Source: Billgrantia bachuensis
GTDB lineage: Bacteria > Pseudomonadota > Gammaproteobacteria > Pseudomonadales > Halomonadaceae
Length of the DNA stretch: 61,219 nucleotides
Reading direction: 5' to 3'
NCBI RefSeq assembly: GCF_011742165.1
Contig: NZ_JAAQTO010000007.1
Coordinates: 1-61,219, forward strand
In this document: in pieces, positions 41,035-49,651 of the stretch
How the letters are laid out: each line of letters opens with the position of its first letter
How positions within the stretch are numbered: position 1 is the first letter of the stretch
Notes under the pieces: model-generated
The model's input: only the letters and a program-made list of their open reading frames with translations
The model's database searches: none
What the model was told of the DNA's origin: nothing
Position numbers and translations under genes: made by a program

Positions 41035-41570
41035 AGCGATGCAGGCTCCCGACCATACGTATGCCACTCACCCTGGCGCTGGTTGGCATGGCGTTGATCG
41101 GCCTGACGGGTAGCGGTTCGATCATGGCGCAGCAGAGTGACGCCGAGCAGCCCATCGAGGTCGAGGCCGACCAGCTCGAACTCGACGATCGCGCCGGCAC
41201 TGCAGTCTACACAGGCGACGTCGACATTCGTCAGGGCAGCATGCGACTCACCGGCGACCGAGTCGAGTTTCAGCGCAATGCGGCCGGCGAGCTTTCCCGC
41301 GCCACGGCACGCGGCGAACGCGCCTACATCGAACAGCAGCCCGATCCCGAGCAACCCGTGGTTCGCGGCTGGGGGCGTACCATCATCTATCACGTGGCCG
41401 AGCGCAGAGTGGAACTGATCGACCGCGCCGAGCTGCACCAGGGTGGCGACACCTTCGCCGGGGGCTATCTCGAGTATTTCCTCGACCGCCGCGTGGTCCA
41501 GGCGCGCGCCCAAGGCGAGGGCGTCGAAGGCAGCCAGCGCATTCGCATGACCCTGCAGCCGGAGCGTTGA
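41031..41570 (+). CDS. lptA: LptA, periplasmic LPS bridge protein
   Basis: Periplasmic beta-jellyroll protein that polymerises into the bridge carrying LPS to LptD. The 179 residues begin with a Sec signal peptide (cleavage near residue 33, SIMA). The OstA domain then starts with PIEVEADQLELDDRAGTAVYTG, and the family RQGSMRLTGDRVEFQ pattern follows. lptB starts immediately after its stop. Confidence 0.95.
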   Translation: MKRCRLPTIRMPLTLALVGMALIGLTGSGSIMAQQSDAEQPIEVEADQLELDDRAGTAVYTGDVDIRQGSMRLTGDRVEFQRNAAGELSRATARGERAYIEQQPDPEQPVVRGWGRTIIYHVAERRVELIDRAELHQGGDTFAGGYLEYFLDRRVVQARAQGEGVEGSQRIRMTLQPER

Positions 41571-42302
41571 GTGCCAATGAAGACCTTATACGCCCGGCAT
41601 CTAGCCAAGAGCTACAAGCGCCGCCGCGTGGTGCACGACATCAGCCTCTCCATCGAGCAAGGCCGCGTGGTCGGCCTGCTCGGCCCCAACGGGGCCGGTA
41701 AGACCACTTCGTTCTACATGATCGTCGGCCTGGTGAAGGCGGATGCCGGCGAAGTCCATATCGACGATCTGGACCTCTCGCGCAGCGCGATGCACGAGCG
41801 CGCACGGGCAGGTATCGGCTACCTGCCCCAGGAGGCATCGATCTTCCGCAAACTGTCGGTGGCCGACAACATCATGGCCATCCTCGAAACGCGCAAGGAT
41901 CTTGACCGCCACGGGCGGCAGGCGAGGCTCGAGCAGTTACTGGAGGAATTCCATGTCACTCACATACGCGACAACCTGGGCATGAGCCTGTCCGGCGGCG
42001 AGCGGCGACGCGTCGAGATCGCCCGGGCGCTGGCCACCGAACCGGCCTTCATTCTGCTCGACGAACCCTTCGCCGGGGTCGACCCGATCTCGGTGGGCGA
42101 GATCAAGGGCATCATTCGCCAACTCAAGTCGCGTGACATCGGTGTTCTGATTACCGACCACAACGTTCGCGAGACTCTCGACATCTGTGACTCGGCCTAC
42201 ATCGTCGGCGACGGCCAGATCATTGCCGAAGGGGATGCCGAGGCGATCCTGGCCAACAAGCGAGTGCGGGAAGTCTACCTCGGGGAAGACTTCCGCCTAT
42301 AA
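41571..42302 (+). CDS. lptB: LptB, ATPase of the LPS exporter
   Basis: Cytoplasmic ABC ATPase powering LPS extraction by LptB2FGC. The GTG at 41571 follows the lptA TGA with no gap and has GGAG 6 bases upstream; an ATG two codons on (41577) is an alternative. The 243-residue form has Walker [10 protein letters not shown] (38-46), signature [15 protein letters not shown], Walker [16 protein letters not shown] and the conserved C-terminal YLGEDFRL. It ends the LPS group; rpoN follows after 158 bases. Confidence 0.96.
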   Translation: MPMKTLYARHLAKSYKRRRVVHDISLSIEQGRVVGLLGPNGAGKTTSFYMIVGLVKADAGEVHIDDLDLSRSAMHERARAGIGYLPQEASIFRKLSVADNIMAILETRKDLDRHGRQARLEQLLEEFHVTHIRDNLGMSLSGGERRRVEIARALATEPAFILLDEPFAGVDPISVGEIKGIIRQLKSRDIGVLITDHNVRETLDICDSAYIVGDGQIIAEGDAEAILANKRVREVYLGEDFRL

Positions 42303-42335
42303 CGCACTTTTCAGCACCAAGCAAGCACATGATCT

Positions 42336-42351
42336 CTAATTAAAAAATTAG
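42336..42351. promoter_or_regulatory. AT-rich palindrome upstream of the rpoN promoters
   Basis: CTAATT (42336-42341) and AATTAG (42346-42351) form a perfect inverted repeat around AAAA. It is one of the most AT-rich spots in the window and lies 5 bases upstream of the first sigma54-like element, so a DNA-bending or regulator site is possible. Confidence 0.4.
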
Positions 42352-42355
42352 CATC

Positions 42356-42371
42356 AGGCATGCATATTGCC
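42356..42371 (+). promoter_or_regulatory. Upstream sigma54-like element
   Basis: AGGCATGCATATTGCC matches the sigma54 -24/-12 layout: GG and GC dinucleotides with correct spacing and 13 of 16 positions shared with its neighbour 18 bases downstream. The final base and first T of the consensus are not met. Confidence 0.5.
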
Positions 42372-42373
42372 AA

Positions 42374-42389
42374 TGGCATGCTTATTGCA
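42374..42389 (+). promoter_or_regulatory. Sigma54 promoter directly upstream of rpoN
   Basis: TGGCATGCTTATTGCA fits the sigma54 consensus TGGCACGNNNNTTGCW at every fixed position except one (T for C at position 6). The predicted start is near 42400, about 60 bases before the rpoN ATG. This suggests that sigma54 transcribes its own gene. No comparably good sigma70 promoter is evident in the gap. Confidence 0.7.
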
Positions 42390-42460
42390 ACCATCCCTCT
42401 TGCAAGTCTTCGTCCGCCAGTCTAGGGTAGAGTCTTTTCGGCAGATGAGTCCTTACCCTC

Positions 42461-43882
42461 ATGGCCATGAAAGCATCGTTGCAACTGCGCGTCGGCACCC
42501 AGCTGACCATGACTCCCCAACTGCAGCAGGCCATTGCCCTGCTGCAGCTCTCGACCCTCGATCTACGCCAGGAGATCCAGCAGGCGCTGGAATCCAACCC
42601 CATGCTGGAGCTCGACGACGGCTTCGGCGAGCAGGCCGTCAGCGAAACCCAAAGCGATGATTGGGCCAGCGAGATACCCAGCGAGCTTTCCACCGACAGC
42701 GACTGGACGGATACCTACCCCGATCATGGCACGAGCTCCGGCAGTGCTACCGGCGAAGGGCCCGATTTCGAACGCCAGGCCTCGGCGCAGACGCTGACCG
42801 GCCACCTGATCTGGCAATTGGCGATGACCGACCTGAGCGACCGCCAGCGCCAGATCGCCGAAAGCCTGATCGACGCCGTCGACGGCACGGGCTACCTGGC
42901 CCAGCCCCTCGAAGAGATTCGCGACGGCCTGCGTCGGCAAGGCCTCGAAGGCTTGCCCACTCGGGAAGTCGAACAGGTCCTGCTGCGTTTGCAGCAGTTC
43001 GAGCCGACCGGTGTGTTCGCTCGCGACCTCCGCGAGTGCCTGATGCTGCAGCTGGCTGCGCTGCCCGACGATACACCGCTGCTGCCCCAGTCCCGTCGGC
43101 TGGTACGCCAGTTCCTCGAGGCACTGGCCGCCGATGATCGTCGTCTGCTCAAGCGTCGCCTGGGACTGGACGACGAGGCGCTGGATGAGGTCATCGCCCT
43201 GGTTCGCTCGCTCGACCCCCGCCCCGGCAGCGCCTATGCGGATGTCGGCAGTAGCTACGTCACGCCGGACCTGGTCGCCTATCACGACGAGTCCGGCTGG
43301 CGCGTGGAACTCAATGCCGAGGCTCTGCCGCGGCTACGCCTGCAACCCGACTACGTCGCGCTGGTGCGCCGTGCCGACAAGAGCCAGGACAACCAGTTTC
43401 TCAAGGATCACCTGCAGGAAGCCCGCTGGCTGATGAAGAGCCTCGCCAGCCGCAACGACACCCTGCTACGGGTGGGGCGGGAGATCATGGCCCGCCAGAT
43501 CGACTTCCTCGAACACGGCGAGGAGGGAATGAAACCGCTGGTGCTGGCCGACATCGCCCAGGCGGTGGAGATGCACGAATCGACCATTTCGCGAGTGACG
43601 ACACAGAAGTTCATCCATACGCCCCGCGGCGTTTTCGAACTGAAGTACTTCTTCTCCAGTCATGTCGGCGGAAACGGTGACGGTGACGTTCACTCGAGCA
43701 CCGCGATCCGCGCCCGCATCCGCAAGCTGATTGCCGAAGAACCGCCGCGCAAGCCGCTCTCCGACAGCCGCCTGGTCGACCTTCTGGCCGCGGATGGCAT
43801 TCAGGTCGCCCGCCGCACGGTTGCCAAGTATCGTGAAGCTCTGGGAATTCCTTCCTCGAGTGAGCGCAAGCGTTTTCGCTGA
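42461..43882 (+). CDS. rpoN: RNA polymerase sigma-54 factor
   Basis: Alternative sigma factor requiring AAA+ activators, used for nitrogen, motility and other functions. The 473-residue protein has the glutamine-rich region I (LTMTPQLQQAIALLQLSTL), an acidic region II, the core-binding region III, a helix-turn-helix (IAQAVEMHESTISRVT) and the DNA-contacting RpoN box ARRTVAKYRE (450-459). An ATG two codons later is an alternative start. The neighbours hpf, ptsN, rapZ and ptsO form the usual cluster. Confidence 0.97.
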   Translation: MAMKASLQLRVGTQLTMTPQLQQAIALLQLSTLDLRQEIQQALESNPMLELDDGFGEQAVSETQSDDWASEIPSELSTDSDWTDTYPDHGTSSGSATGEGPDFERQASAQTLTGHLIWQLAMTDLSDRQRQIAESLIDAVDGTGYLAQPLEEIRDGLRRQGLEGLPTREVEQVLLRLQQFEPTGVFARDLRECLMLQLAALPDDTPLLPQSRRLVRQFLEALAADDRRLLKRRLGLDDEALDEVIALVRSLDPRPGSAYADVGSSYVTPDLVAYHDESGWRVELNAEALPRLRLQPDYVALVRRADKSQDNQFLKDHLQEARWLMKSLASRNDTLLRVGREIMARQIDFLEHGEEGMKPLVLADIAQAVEMHESTISRVTTQKFIHTPRGVFELKYFFSSHVGGNGDGDVHSSTAIRARIRKLIAEEPPRKPLSDSRLVDLLAADGIQVARRTVAKYREALGIPSSSERKRFR

Positions 43883-43951
43883 TGTCTCGAAGCAACCCTG
43901 ACCCCGGGCAATCCCGCCGCTCGAGGGGGTATGCAGGGCAGTAAAAAGGGT

Positions 43952-43957
43952 TACAAT
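43952..43957 (+). promoter_or_regulatory. Possible -10 box upstream of hpf
   Basis: TACAAT lies 34 bases before the hpf ATG, but only a weak -35 (TATGCA) is found at 17 bases. It could supply hpf and the downstream PTS genes independently of rpoN. Confidence 0.3.
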
Positions 43958-43990
43958 CGAGCTACCACCCGAAGGACGAAGGAGCTTGTC

Positions 43991-44299
43991 ATGCAAGTCA
44001 ACATCACCGGCCATCATGTTGAGCTGACCGATTCACTGCGTGACTATGTGAGCGAGAAGCTGAACCGCGTCCAGCGACACTATGACAACATCACCAATGT
44101 GCAGGTCACGCTCTCGATCGAGAAGGAGCGTCAACAGGCCGCCTGCACGCTGCATGCCGCTGGCGCCGACCTGCATGCCGAAGCCTCCGACCAGGACATG
44201 TACGCCGCCATTGATGCGCTGACCGACAAGCTCGATCGTCAATTGGTTAAACACAAGGAAAAGGCCCAGGCTCGCGCCCAGGGCGCCGGCATTCGCTGA
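43991..44299 (+). CDS. hpf: Ribosome hibernation promoting factor, short form
   Basis: Binds the 30S decoding region and promotes 100S ribosome dimers in stationary phase. The ATG at 43991, preceded by AAGGAG, gives 102 residues of the HPF/YfiA fold (MQVNITGHHVELTDSLRDYV; QVTLSIEKERQQAACTLHA). It lacks the C-terminal dimerisation domain of long HPF, so an RMF partner would be expected elsewhere. It lies between rpoN and ptsN as in E. coli. Confidence 0.94.
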   Translation: MQVNITGHHVELTDSLRDYVSEKLNRVQRHYDNITNVQVTLSIEKERQQAACTLHAAGADLHAEASDQDMYAAIDALTDKLDRQLVKHKEKAQARAQGAGIR

Positions 44300-44305
44300 G
44301 TTGCC

Positions 44306-44776
44306 ATGACACTGGAAACCATCCTGCCTCCGGAACGCGCTCTGTTCGACGTTCCCGGAGGCAGCAAGAAGAGGGTGCTGGAATTTTTCAGCACCTTCAT
44401 TGCGCAGAATACTCCGAGCCTCGACAGCCAGGAGGTCTTCGGTAGACTGGTCGGTCGTGAGAGGCTGGGCAGTACCGGCATCGGTAATGGCGTGGCCATC
44501 CCCCATGCCCGAAGCCCGCACTGCCATAGCCCCGTAGCGGCCTTTCTCAAACTTGCCGAGCCCATCGATTTCGACGCCATCGACGGCGAGCCGGTCGATC
44601 TGGTGTTCGTGCTACTGGTGCCCGAGGAAGCCGACGATACGCATCTGTCGCTCCTGAGCCAGGTGGCTAGCGTCATGAACGACGCCGAGACGCGCGCTCG
44701 ACTGCGCAAATGCGCGAGCCAGCGCGAGCTTCACGAACGTCTCATCGAAGCGATTCGACGACAGTCCTCGGCCTGA
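44306..44776 (+). CDS. ptsN: Nitrogen-PTS EIIA protein
   Basis: Regulatory phosphocarrier EIIA-Ntr, which receives phosphate from NPr (ptsO, two genes downstream) and controls targets such as potassium transport and stress responses. The 156-residue protein has the phosphorylation site GNGVAIPHAR with H67. It starts 6 bases after hpf and is followed by rapZ. EI-Ntr (ptsP) is not in the window. Confidence 0.96.
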   Translation: MTLETILPPERALFDVPGGSKKRVLEFFSTFIAQNTPSLDSQEVFGRLVGRERLGSTGIGNGVAIPHARSPHCHSPVAAFLKLAEPIDFDAIDGEPVDLVFVLLVPEEADDTHLSLLSQVASVMNDAETRARLRKCASQRELHERLIEAIRRQSSA

Positions 44777-44819
44777 CACTCTATTCGCCGTTCGGCCAGC
44801 CCTGATCAGGAGAACTCTC

Positions 44820-45740
44820 ATGCAACTTGTGATCATCAGCGGCCGCTCCGGCTCCGGCAAGTCGATCGCGTTGCAAGCGCTCGAGGATATCGGTTACTAC
44901 GCCATCGACAACCTCCCGGCAATGCTACTCGGGTCTCTGGTGGATGAGCTACGCAACTCTCCCACCATCCAGACCTCCATCGCCGTCAGTATCGATGCGC
45001 GCAACCTGCCCCATGCCCTGGAGCGCTTTCCACGTCTGCTGGAAGAGCTGCGGATCAAGCAGGTCGACTGCCAGATCATCTACCTGACCACCGATGCACG
45101 CATCCTGCTCGAACGCTACTCGGCTACCCGGCGGCGCCACCCTCTGACCCGCGGTCGGGACATGACCCTGGGCGAGGCCATCGAGTCGGAAGACGTGACG
45201 CTGAGCGACATTCGCAACCTTGCGGACCTGATCATCGACACCTCACGGCTGTCGGTGCATGACCTGCGCGGGCGTATCACCGAGCAGGTGGCCAGTCATC
45301 GCGCCGACCAGCTCACCCTGACCGTGGAGTCGTTCGGCTTCAAGGGTGGCGTACCACTCGACGCCGATATCGTCTTCGATGCACGCTGTCTGCCCAACCC
45401 CTACTGGGATCCGCGCCTGCGCTCGGCTACCGGCAAGGAGCCCAGCATCGTGGAATTTCTCGAACAATACCCGTTGGTACAGCAGATGCTCGATGACATC
45501 GTCGCCTGGGTCGAGCGCTGGCTACCGGCCTACCGCGATACACACCGCAGCTATCTGACCGTTGCCATCGGTTGCACCGGTGGCCAGCACCGCTCGGTGT
45601 ACCTGGCCGAGCGGCTCGCCAAACACCTGGCCCGACAACAGCCCGACGTGCGCTTGCGCCATCGTGAGCTGGGTATCCATACACCGGTCACAGCCGCCCG
45701 GGACATGACCGAAGAGACGCCCGAACGCAAGGAAACCTGA
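44820..45740 (+). CDS. rapZ: RNase adapter RapZ
   Basis: Nucleotide-binding protein that in E. coli delivers the small RNA GlmZ to RNase E and so tunes glucosamine-6-phosphate synthase and cell wall precursor supply. The 306-residue protein has the N-terminal P-loop GRSGSGKS (8-15) and the C-terminal domain with PNPYWDPRLR and IGCTGGQHRSVYLAERL. It fits the envelope theme of the region. GlmY/GlmZ RNAs are not seen here. Confidence 0.95.
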   Translation: MQLVIISGRSGSGKSIALQALEDIGYYAIDNLPAMLLGSLVDELRNSPTIQTSIAVSIDARNLPHALERFPRLLEELRIKQVDCQIIYLTTDARILLERYSATRRRHPLTRGRDMTLGEAIESEDVTLSDIRNLADLIIDTSRLSVHDLRGRITEQVASHRADQLTLTVESFGFKGGVPLDADIVFDARCLPNPYWDPRLRSATGKEPSIVEFLEQYPLVQQMLDDIVAWVERWLPAYRDTHRSYLTVAIGCTGGQHRSVYLAERLAKHLARQQPDVRLRHRELGIHTPVTAARDMTEETPERKET

Positions 45741-45742
45741 GC

Positions 45743-46012
45743 GTGCCCTGCCGCAAGCTGACCCTGACCAACAAACGCGGCCTCCACGCCCGAGCTGCCA
45801 CCAAGCTGGTACAGTGCTGCCAGCCCTTTCATGCGCGCGTGTTCGTCAGCCGAGGGCAGCAACAGGCCGATGCCAGCAATATCATGGCGCTGCTGATGCT
45901 GGGCGCCCCCTGCGGCACCGAACTCGAGGTCAGCGCCGAGGGGGAAGATGCCGAGGCGGTGCTGGAGGCCATCGAGGCTCTCTTCGAGGCCCGCTTCGAT
46001 GAGGATCTTTAG
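45743..46012 (+). CDS. ptsO: Nitrogen-PTS phosphocarrier NPr
   Basis: HPr-like protein passing phosphate from EI-Ntr to EIIA-Ntr. It starts at GTG 45743, two bases after the rapZ stop, with AAGGA upstream, and has 89 residues. The phosphorylatable histidine is H15 (KRGLHARAA) and the DASNIMALLMLGAPCGTELE motif replaces the catabolite-control serine region of HPr. It ends the rpoN cluster; a hairpin-rich gap follows. Confidence 0.95.
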   Translation: MPCRKLTLTNKRGLHARAATKLVQCCQPFHARVFVSRGQQQADASNIMALLMLGAPCGTELEVSAEGEDAEAVLEAIEALFEARFDEDL

Positions 46013-46159
46013 GAATGGCTGCGCTCGGCCATGCGGCGTTGAAGCCCTCTTCGCAGTGCTCATTTAGGTTCCCTAAACTCCGCCTGCTCATCGGGCTTCG
46101 CCTGGCCTGACCATCGCTCGCTCATTCCCGCGAGCTTTGCGGTAAGGCGTATATCCGCT
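46013..46159. repeat. Hairpin-rich intergenic element between ptsO and pmbA, possibly a dispersed repeat
   Basis: This 147-base gap between convergent genes holds several inverted repeats. TTTAGG/CCTAAA lies at 46063-46077 and GCTCGC/GCGAGC at 46116-46135, the latter followed by TTT, which could terminate ptsO. The palindrome content and lack of coding potential resemble repeated extragenic elements, but only one copy is visible here, so the repeat status is unproven. Confidence 0.4.
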
Positions 46160-47500
46160 TCAGCTACCCGCCACGGTCATCTCGTCGACAAGCCAGCTGC
46201 CGGTGTGAATGCTGCCGCGGGTATCGATGTCGCTGCCCACGGCCAACAGCCCCTTGAACATCGTCTCCAGATTACCGGCAATGGTGAACTCCTCCACCGG
46301 ATACTGAATCTCGCCGTTCTCGACCCAGAAGCCGGCCGCACCGCGTGAATAGTCGCCGGTTACGCCATTGACGCCGTGCCCCATCAGCTCGGTGACCAGT
46401 ACGCCGCGGCCCATGCGCGCGAGCAACTCCTCGCGCGAGGCGAGCGGCGCCGTGATGCGCAGATTGCGTGCACCGCCGGCGTTAGCGGTGGTCTGCATGC
46501 CGAGGCGCCGCGCGCTGTAAGCCGACAGCATGTAGCTCGCCAGCCGCCCTCCCTCGATGTAGACGTTGTCGCGGGTCTGCACGCCATCGTTATCGAATGG
46601 CGAACTGGCCATGGCGCCTCGCTCCATGGGACGCTCGCCGAGCGTGAACCAGCCGGGAAACAGCGGCTCACCCAGCCGATCGCAGAGGAACGAGGCCTGG
46701 CGATAGAGCGAGCCACCGGCAATGGCGCTCATCAGATGGCCGATGAGGCCGCTGGCGACGGTAGCGTCGAACAACACCGGCAAACGACCAGTGGCAGGCC
46801 GTCGGGCCCCCAGCCGGCTCAGAGTGCGCTGGGCGGCGCTCTTGCCCACCGCATCGGCGTTCAGCAGGTCCTGCGGGTTACGCGCGCTGGTGTAGTCGTA
46901 GTCGCGCTGCATGCCGCGCTCGTCCTCGGCGATCAGCATGCAAGAGAGCGAGTGGCGGCTGCCACGTTGACTGCCCAGAAAGCCATGGCTGTTGGCGTAG
47001 ACTCGCACTCCCTCGCCGCTGGAGAGCGAAGCTCCTTCCGACTGGCGGATACCGGGCTCGCCCCGACCGGCCGCTTCGCAGGCCAGCGCCAACTCGATGG
47101 CCTGCTCGGTGGAGAGCGGCCAGGGGTGGTGCACGTCGAGATCAGGAAGGTCGGTGGCCATCAGCTCGGGATCGGCCAAGCCGGCAGCAGGATCTTCACC
47201 GGTGTAGAGCGCGATGGCCAAGGCCTTCTCCACGACCTCACGGATCGAAGCCTCACCAGCATCGGTGGAAGAAGCGCTGCCCTTGTGACCCCGCAGGTAG
47301 ACCGTCACGGCGATCCCCTGGTCACGGGAGAGTTCGACGGATTCCACCTCGCCCTCACGCACGCTGATGCCGATTCCCTGATCGACGCTGGCTCCCACTT
47401 CGCAGGCATCCGCCCCCAGGTGTTTCGCCAGGGCCAGCGCCTGCTCGGCCCGCGACTCAAGGAGTGCCTGCTGGGCGGCGGCATCGAAAGCCTTGCTCAT
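46160..47500 (-). CDS. pmbA: TldE/PmbA subunit of the TldD-TldE protease
   Basis: Partner of TldD in a heterodimeric metalloprotease that processes peptides such as microcin B17 and degrades unfolded substrates; PmbA itself lacks the metal-binding motif. The ATG at 47500 (MSKAFDAAA), with GGAG 6 bases upstream, gives 446 residues; a GTG five codons earlier is less likely. Late motifs include GHGVNGVTGDYSRGAAGFWV. It is divergent from darP, and tldD lies just beyond. Confidence 0.95.
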   Translation of the reverse strand: MSKAFDAAAQQALLESRAEQALALAKHLGADACEVGASVDQGIGISVREGEVESVELSRDQGIAVTVYLRGHKGSASSTDAGEASIREVVEKALAIALYTGEDPAAGLADPELMATDLPDLDVHHPWPLSTEQAIELALACEAAGRGEPGIRQSEGASLSSGEGVRVYANSHGFLGSQRGSRHSLSCMLIAEDERGMQRDYDYTSARNPQDLLNADAVGKSAAQRTLSRLGARRPATGRLPVLFDATVASGLIGHLMSAIAGGSLYRQASFLCDRLGEPLFPGWFTLGERPMERGAMASSPFDNDGVQTRDNVYIEGGRLASYMLSAYSARRLGMQTTANAGGARNLRITAPLASREELLARMGRGVLVTELMGHGVNGVTGDYSRGAAGFWVENGEIQYPVEEFTIAGNLETMFKGLLAVGSDIDTRGSIHTGSWLVDEMTVAGS

Positions 47501-47550
47501 GTGTTTCTCCTTCACTGACCGACCGCGCCGGCCTCCAACATGTCATTTCC

Positions 47551-47578
47551 CCGTCGCCCGGCGACGGACTGATATACT
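47551..47578 (+). promoter_or_regulatory. Extended -10 promoter of darP with overlapping palindrome
   Basis: TATACT (47573-47578), preceded by TGA, forms an extended -10 element. The -35 region is occupied by a perfect 17-base palindrome CCGTCGCCCGGCGACGG (47551-47567), a plausible operator. The region serves darP and may also affect divergent pmbA. Confidence 0.5.
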
Positions 47579-47645
47579 GCTGTCATTCGAGCCTGATCGC
47601 TTCACTGGCCAGGATGACTCTGACCTCTCATCACTTGGACGCGGC

Positions 47646-48152
47646 ATGACCCAGGATACTCCCTCTCCCTTCGACGAACGGCCCAGCAAGTCCCAGCTCA
47701 AGCGTGAAATGCATGCGCTGCAAGCATTGGGCGAACAGATCATCGCCATGACTCCTACCGAGCGGGCACGCTTTCCGCTTTCGGAAGACATGCTCGCGGC
47801 CGTCGAGGAAACCTCCCGCATCCGCTCCCACGAGGGGCGCCGGCGCCACATGCAGTACGTCGGCAAGCTGATGCGGCGCGAGGACCTCGAAGCGATCCAG
47901 GCCGTATTCGACGAAATCGAACAGGAGAATCGCCATCGCGACCTCGCCTTTCATCGCCTCGAGAAGTGGCGCGATCGCCTGATCGAAGAAGGCGACAGCG
48001 CCGTCGAGGCCTTCATCGCGGAGCATCCCGACGTCGACCGCCAGGCACTGCGCCAGCTGATCCGCAACGCCAAGAACGAGCGTGAACGCGACAAGCCCCC
48101 GGCCAATGCGCGCAAGCTATTCAAGCTGATCCGCGACACGGCGGGGCTGTAG
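47646..48152 (+). CDS. darP: 50S ribosome assembly factor DarP (YjgA)
   Basis: Small basic protein that co-purifies with and assists late assembly of the 50S subunit near the peptidyl transferase centre. The ATG at 47646 gives 168 residues of mostly charged helix, with the family start KSQLKREMHALQALGEQI and later HEGRRRHMQYVGKLMRRED. The frame is open upstream, but that part is not conserved. The darP-pmbA divergent pairing is common in gammaproteobacteria. Confidence 0.93.
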   Translation: MTQDTPSPFDERPSKSQLKREMHALQALGEQIIAMTPTERARFPLSEDMLAAVEETSRIRSHEGRRRHMQYVGKLMRREDLEAIQAVFDEIEQENRHRDLAFHRLEKWRDRLIEEGDSAVEAFIAEHPDVDRQALRQLIRNAKNERERDKPPANARKLFKLIRDTAGL

Positions 48153-48196
48153 GGCCTCATGCCGCTCGGGGCTGATCCGGCGGCAGGCACGTTCGT

Positions 48197-49651
48197 TCAC
48201 GACTCGGTGCCGCCGACAGTGAGCTCGTCCAGCTTCAGCGTCGGCTGGCCCACGCCCACGGGCACGCCCTGTCCCTCTTTGCCGCATACGCCGATACCGG
48301 TGTCGAGCTCCAGGTCGTGGCCGATCATCGACACCCGGCCCATCGCCTCCGGCCCGTTACCGATCAGGGTCGCTCCCTTGACCGGCGCGGTGATCTTGCC
48401 GTCCTCGATCAGGTAGGCCTCGCTCGCCGAGAACACGAACTTGCCCGAGGTGATATCCACCTGGCCGCCGCCGAAGCTGACCGCGTAGATGCCTCGCTTG
48501 ACGCTGGCAAGGATGTCTGCGGGATCGTCCCGCCCGGCCAGCATGTAGGTGTTGGTCATGCGCGGCATCGGCATATGCGCGAATGACTCGCGCCGGGCGT
48601 TGCCGGTGGGCTGCATGCCCATCAGCCGGGCGTTGAGCTTGTCCTGCATGTAGCCGGTGAGAATGCCATCCTCTATCAGCGGCGTGTACTGCCCCGGCGT
48701 GCCTTCGTCATCCACGCTCATGGAACCGCGCCGATCGGCCAGGGTGGCATCGTCCACCACGGTGACACCGGGCGCGGCCACCCGCTGCCCCATGCGTCCG
48801 GCAAAGGCCGAACTGCCCTTGCGGTTGAAATCGCCTTCAAGGCCATGCCCCACCGCCTCGTGTAGCAGAATGCCGGGCCAGCCTGGCCCGAGCACCACCG
48901 GCATCTGACCGGCAGGAGCGTCGACGGCGTCCAGGTTGACCAAGGCCTGGCGCACGGCTTCCTTGGCAAAGCGCTCGGCGACGTTGTCGTCGCGCAGCCG
49001 TGACATGGCATAGCGCCCGCCGCCACCGGCACTGCCACGCTCTCGTCGGCCGTTCTTCACCGCGATGACGCTGACGTTGAAGCGAATCAACGGACGGATA
49101 TCGGCCGCCAGAGTGCCGTCGCTGGCGCGCACCAGAACGACTTCATGCACGCCGGTCAGAGACGCGCTGACCTGGCTAATGCTCGGGTCGGCAGCCCGCG
49201 CCACGCGATCGGCCTGCTTGAGCAGGGCAATCTTGTCCTCGGCAGAAAGGCCCGAAAGTGGGTCGATCGAGGCATAGCGCGGCGCCGCCTGACTCACGAC
49301 CCGCGAGCCGACCGGCAGGGTGGTACCGCTGCGCACGATTCCCGAAGCCGTACGCCCCGTCTCGGCCAAGGCGTCGGGGGTGATCTGGTTGGAATAAGCG
49401 AAGCCGGTCTTTTCACCCGCCATGGCACGCACGCCGACACCACCGTCGATGTTGTAGCCGGCCTCCTTGACTTCGCCGTCCTCGAGAACCCAGCTCTCGT
49501 GCCAACTCCTCTGGAAATAGAGGTCGGCGTAATCGATGCCGGGCGTCAGCACGTGGCCGAGGCCTGCATCGAGTGCGTCGATGTCCAGCCCACCCGGGTG
49601 CAGCAGGATTTCGACAGCGGTATCGAGCATGAGAGGTGAAGATGTCGTCAT
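48197..49651 (-). CDS. tldD: Metalloprotease TldD
   Basis: Catalytic subunit of the TldD-TldE protease. The ATG at 49651 overlaps the yhdP stop by 4 bases and gives 484 residues. The zinc motif HEAVGH (264-269, HExxxH) is intact, as are [20 protein letters not shown] and the C-terminal [18 protein letters not shown]. It converges with darP across 44 bases. Confidence 0.96.
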   Translation of the reverse strand: MTTSSPLMLDTAVEILLHPGGLDIDALDAGLGHVLTPGIDYADLYFQRSWHESWVLEDGEVKEAGYNIDGGVGVRAMAGEKTGFAYSNQITPDALAETGRTASGIVRSGTTLPVGSRVVSQAAPRYASIDPLSGLSAEDKIALLKQADRVARAADPSISQVSASLTGVHEVVLVRASDGTLAADIRPLIRFNVSVIAVKNGRRERGSAGGGGRYAMSRLRDDNVAERFAKEAVRQALVNLDAVDAPAGQMPVVLGPGWPGILLHEAVGHGLEGDFNRKGSSAFAGRMGQRVAAPGVTVVDDATLADRRGSMSVDDEGTPGQYTPLIEDGILTGYMQDKLNARLMGMQPTGNARRESFAHMPMPRMTNTYMLAGRDDPADILASVKRGIYAVSFGGGQVDITSGKFVFSASEAYLIEDGKITAPVKGATLIGNGPEAMGRVSMIGHDLELDTGIGVCGKEGQGVPVGVGQPTLKLDELTVGGTES

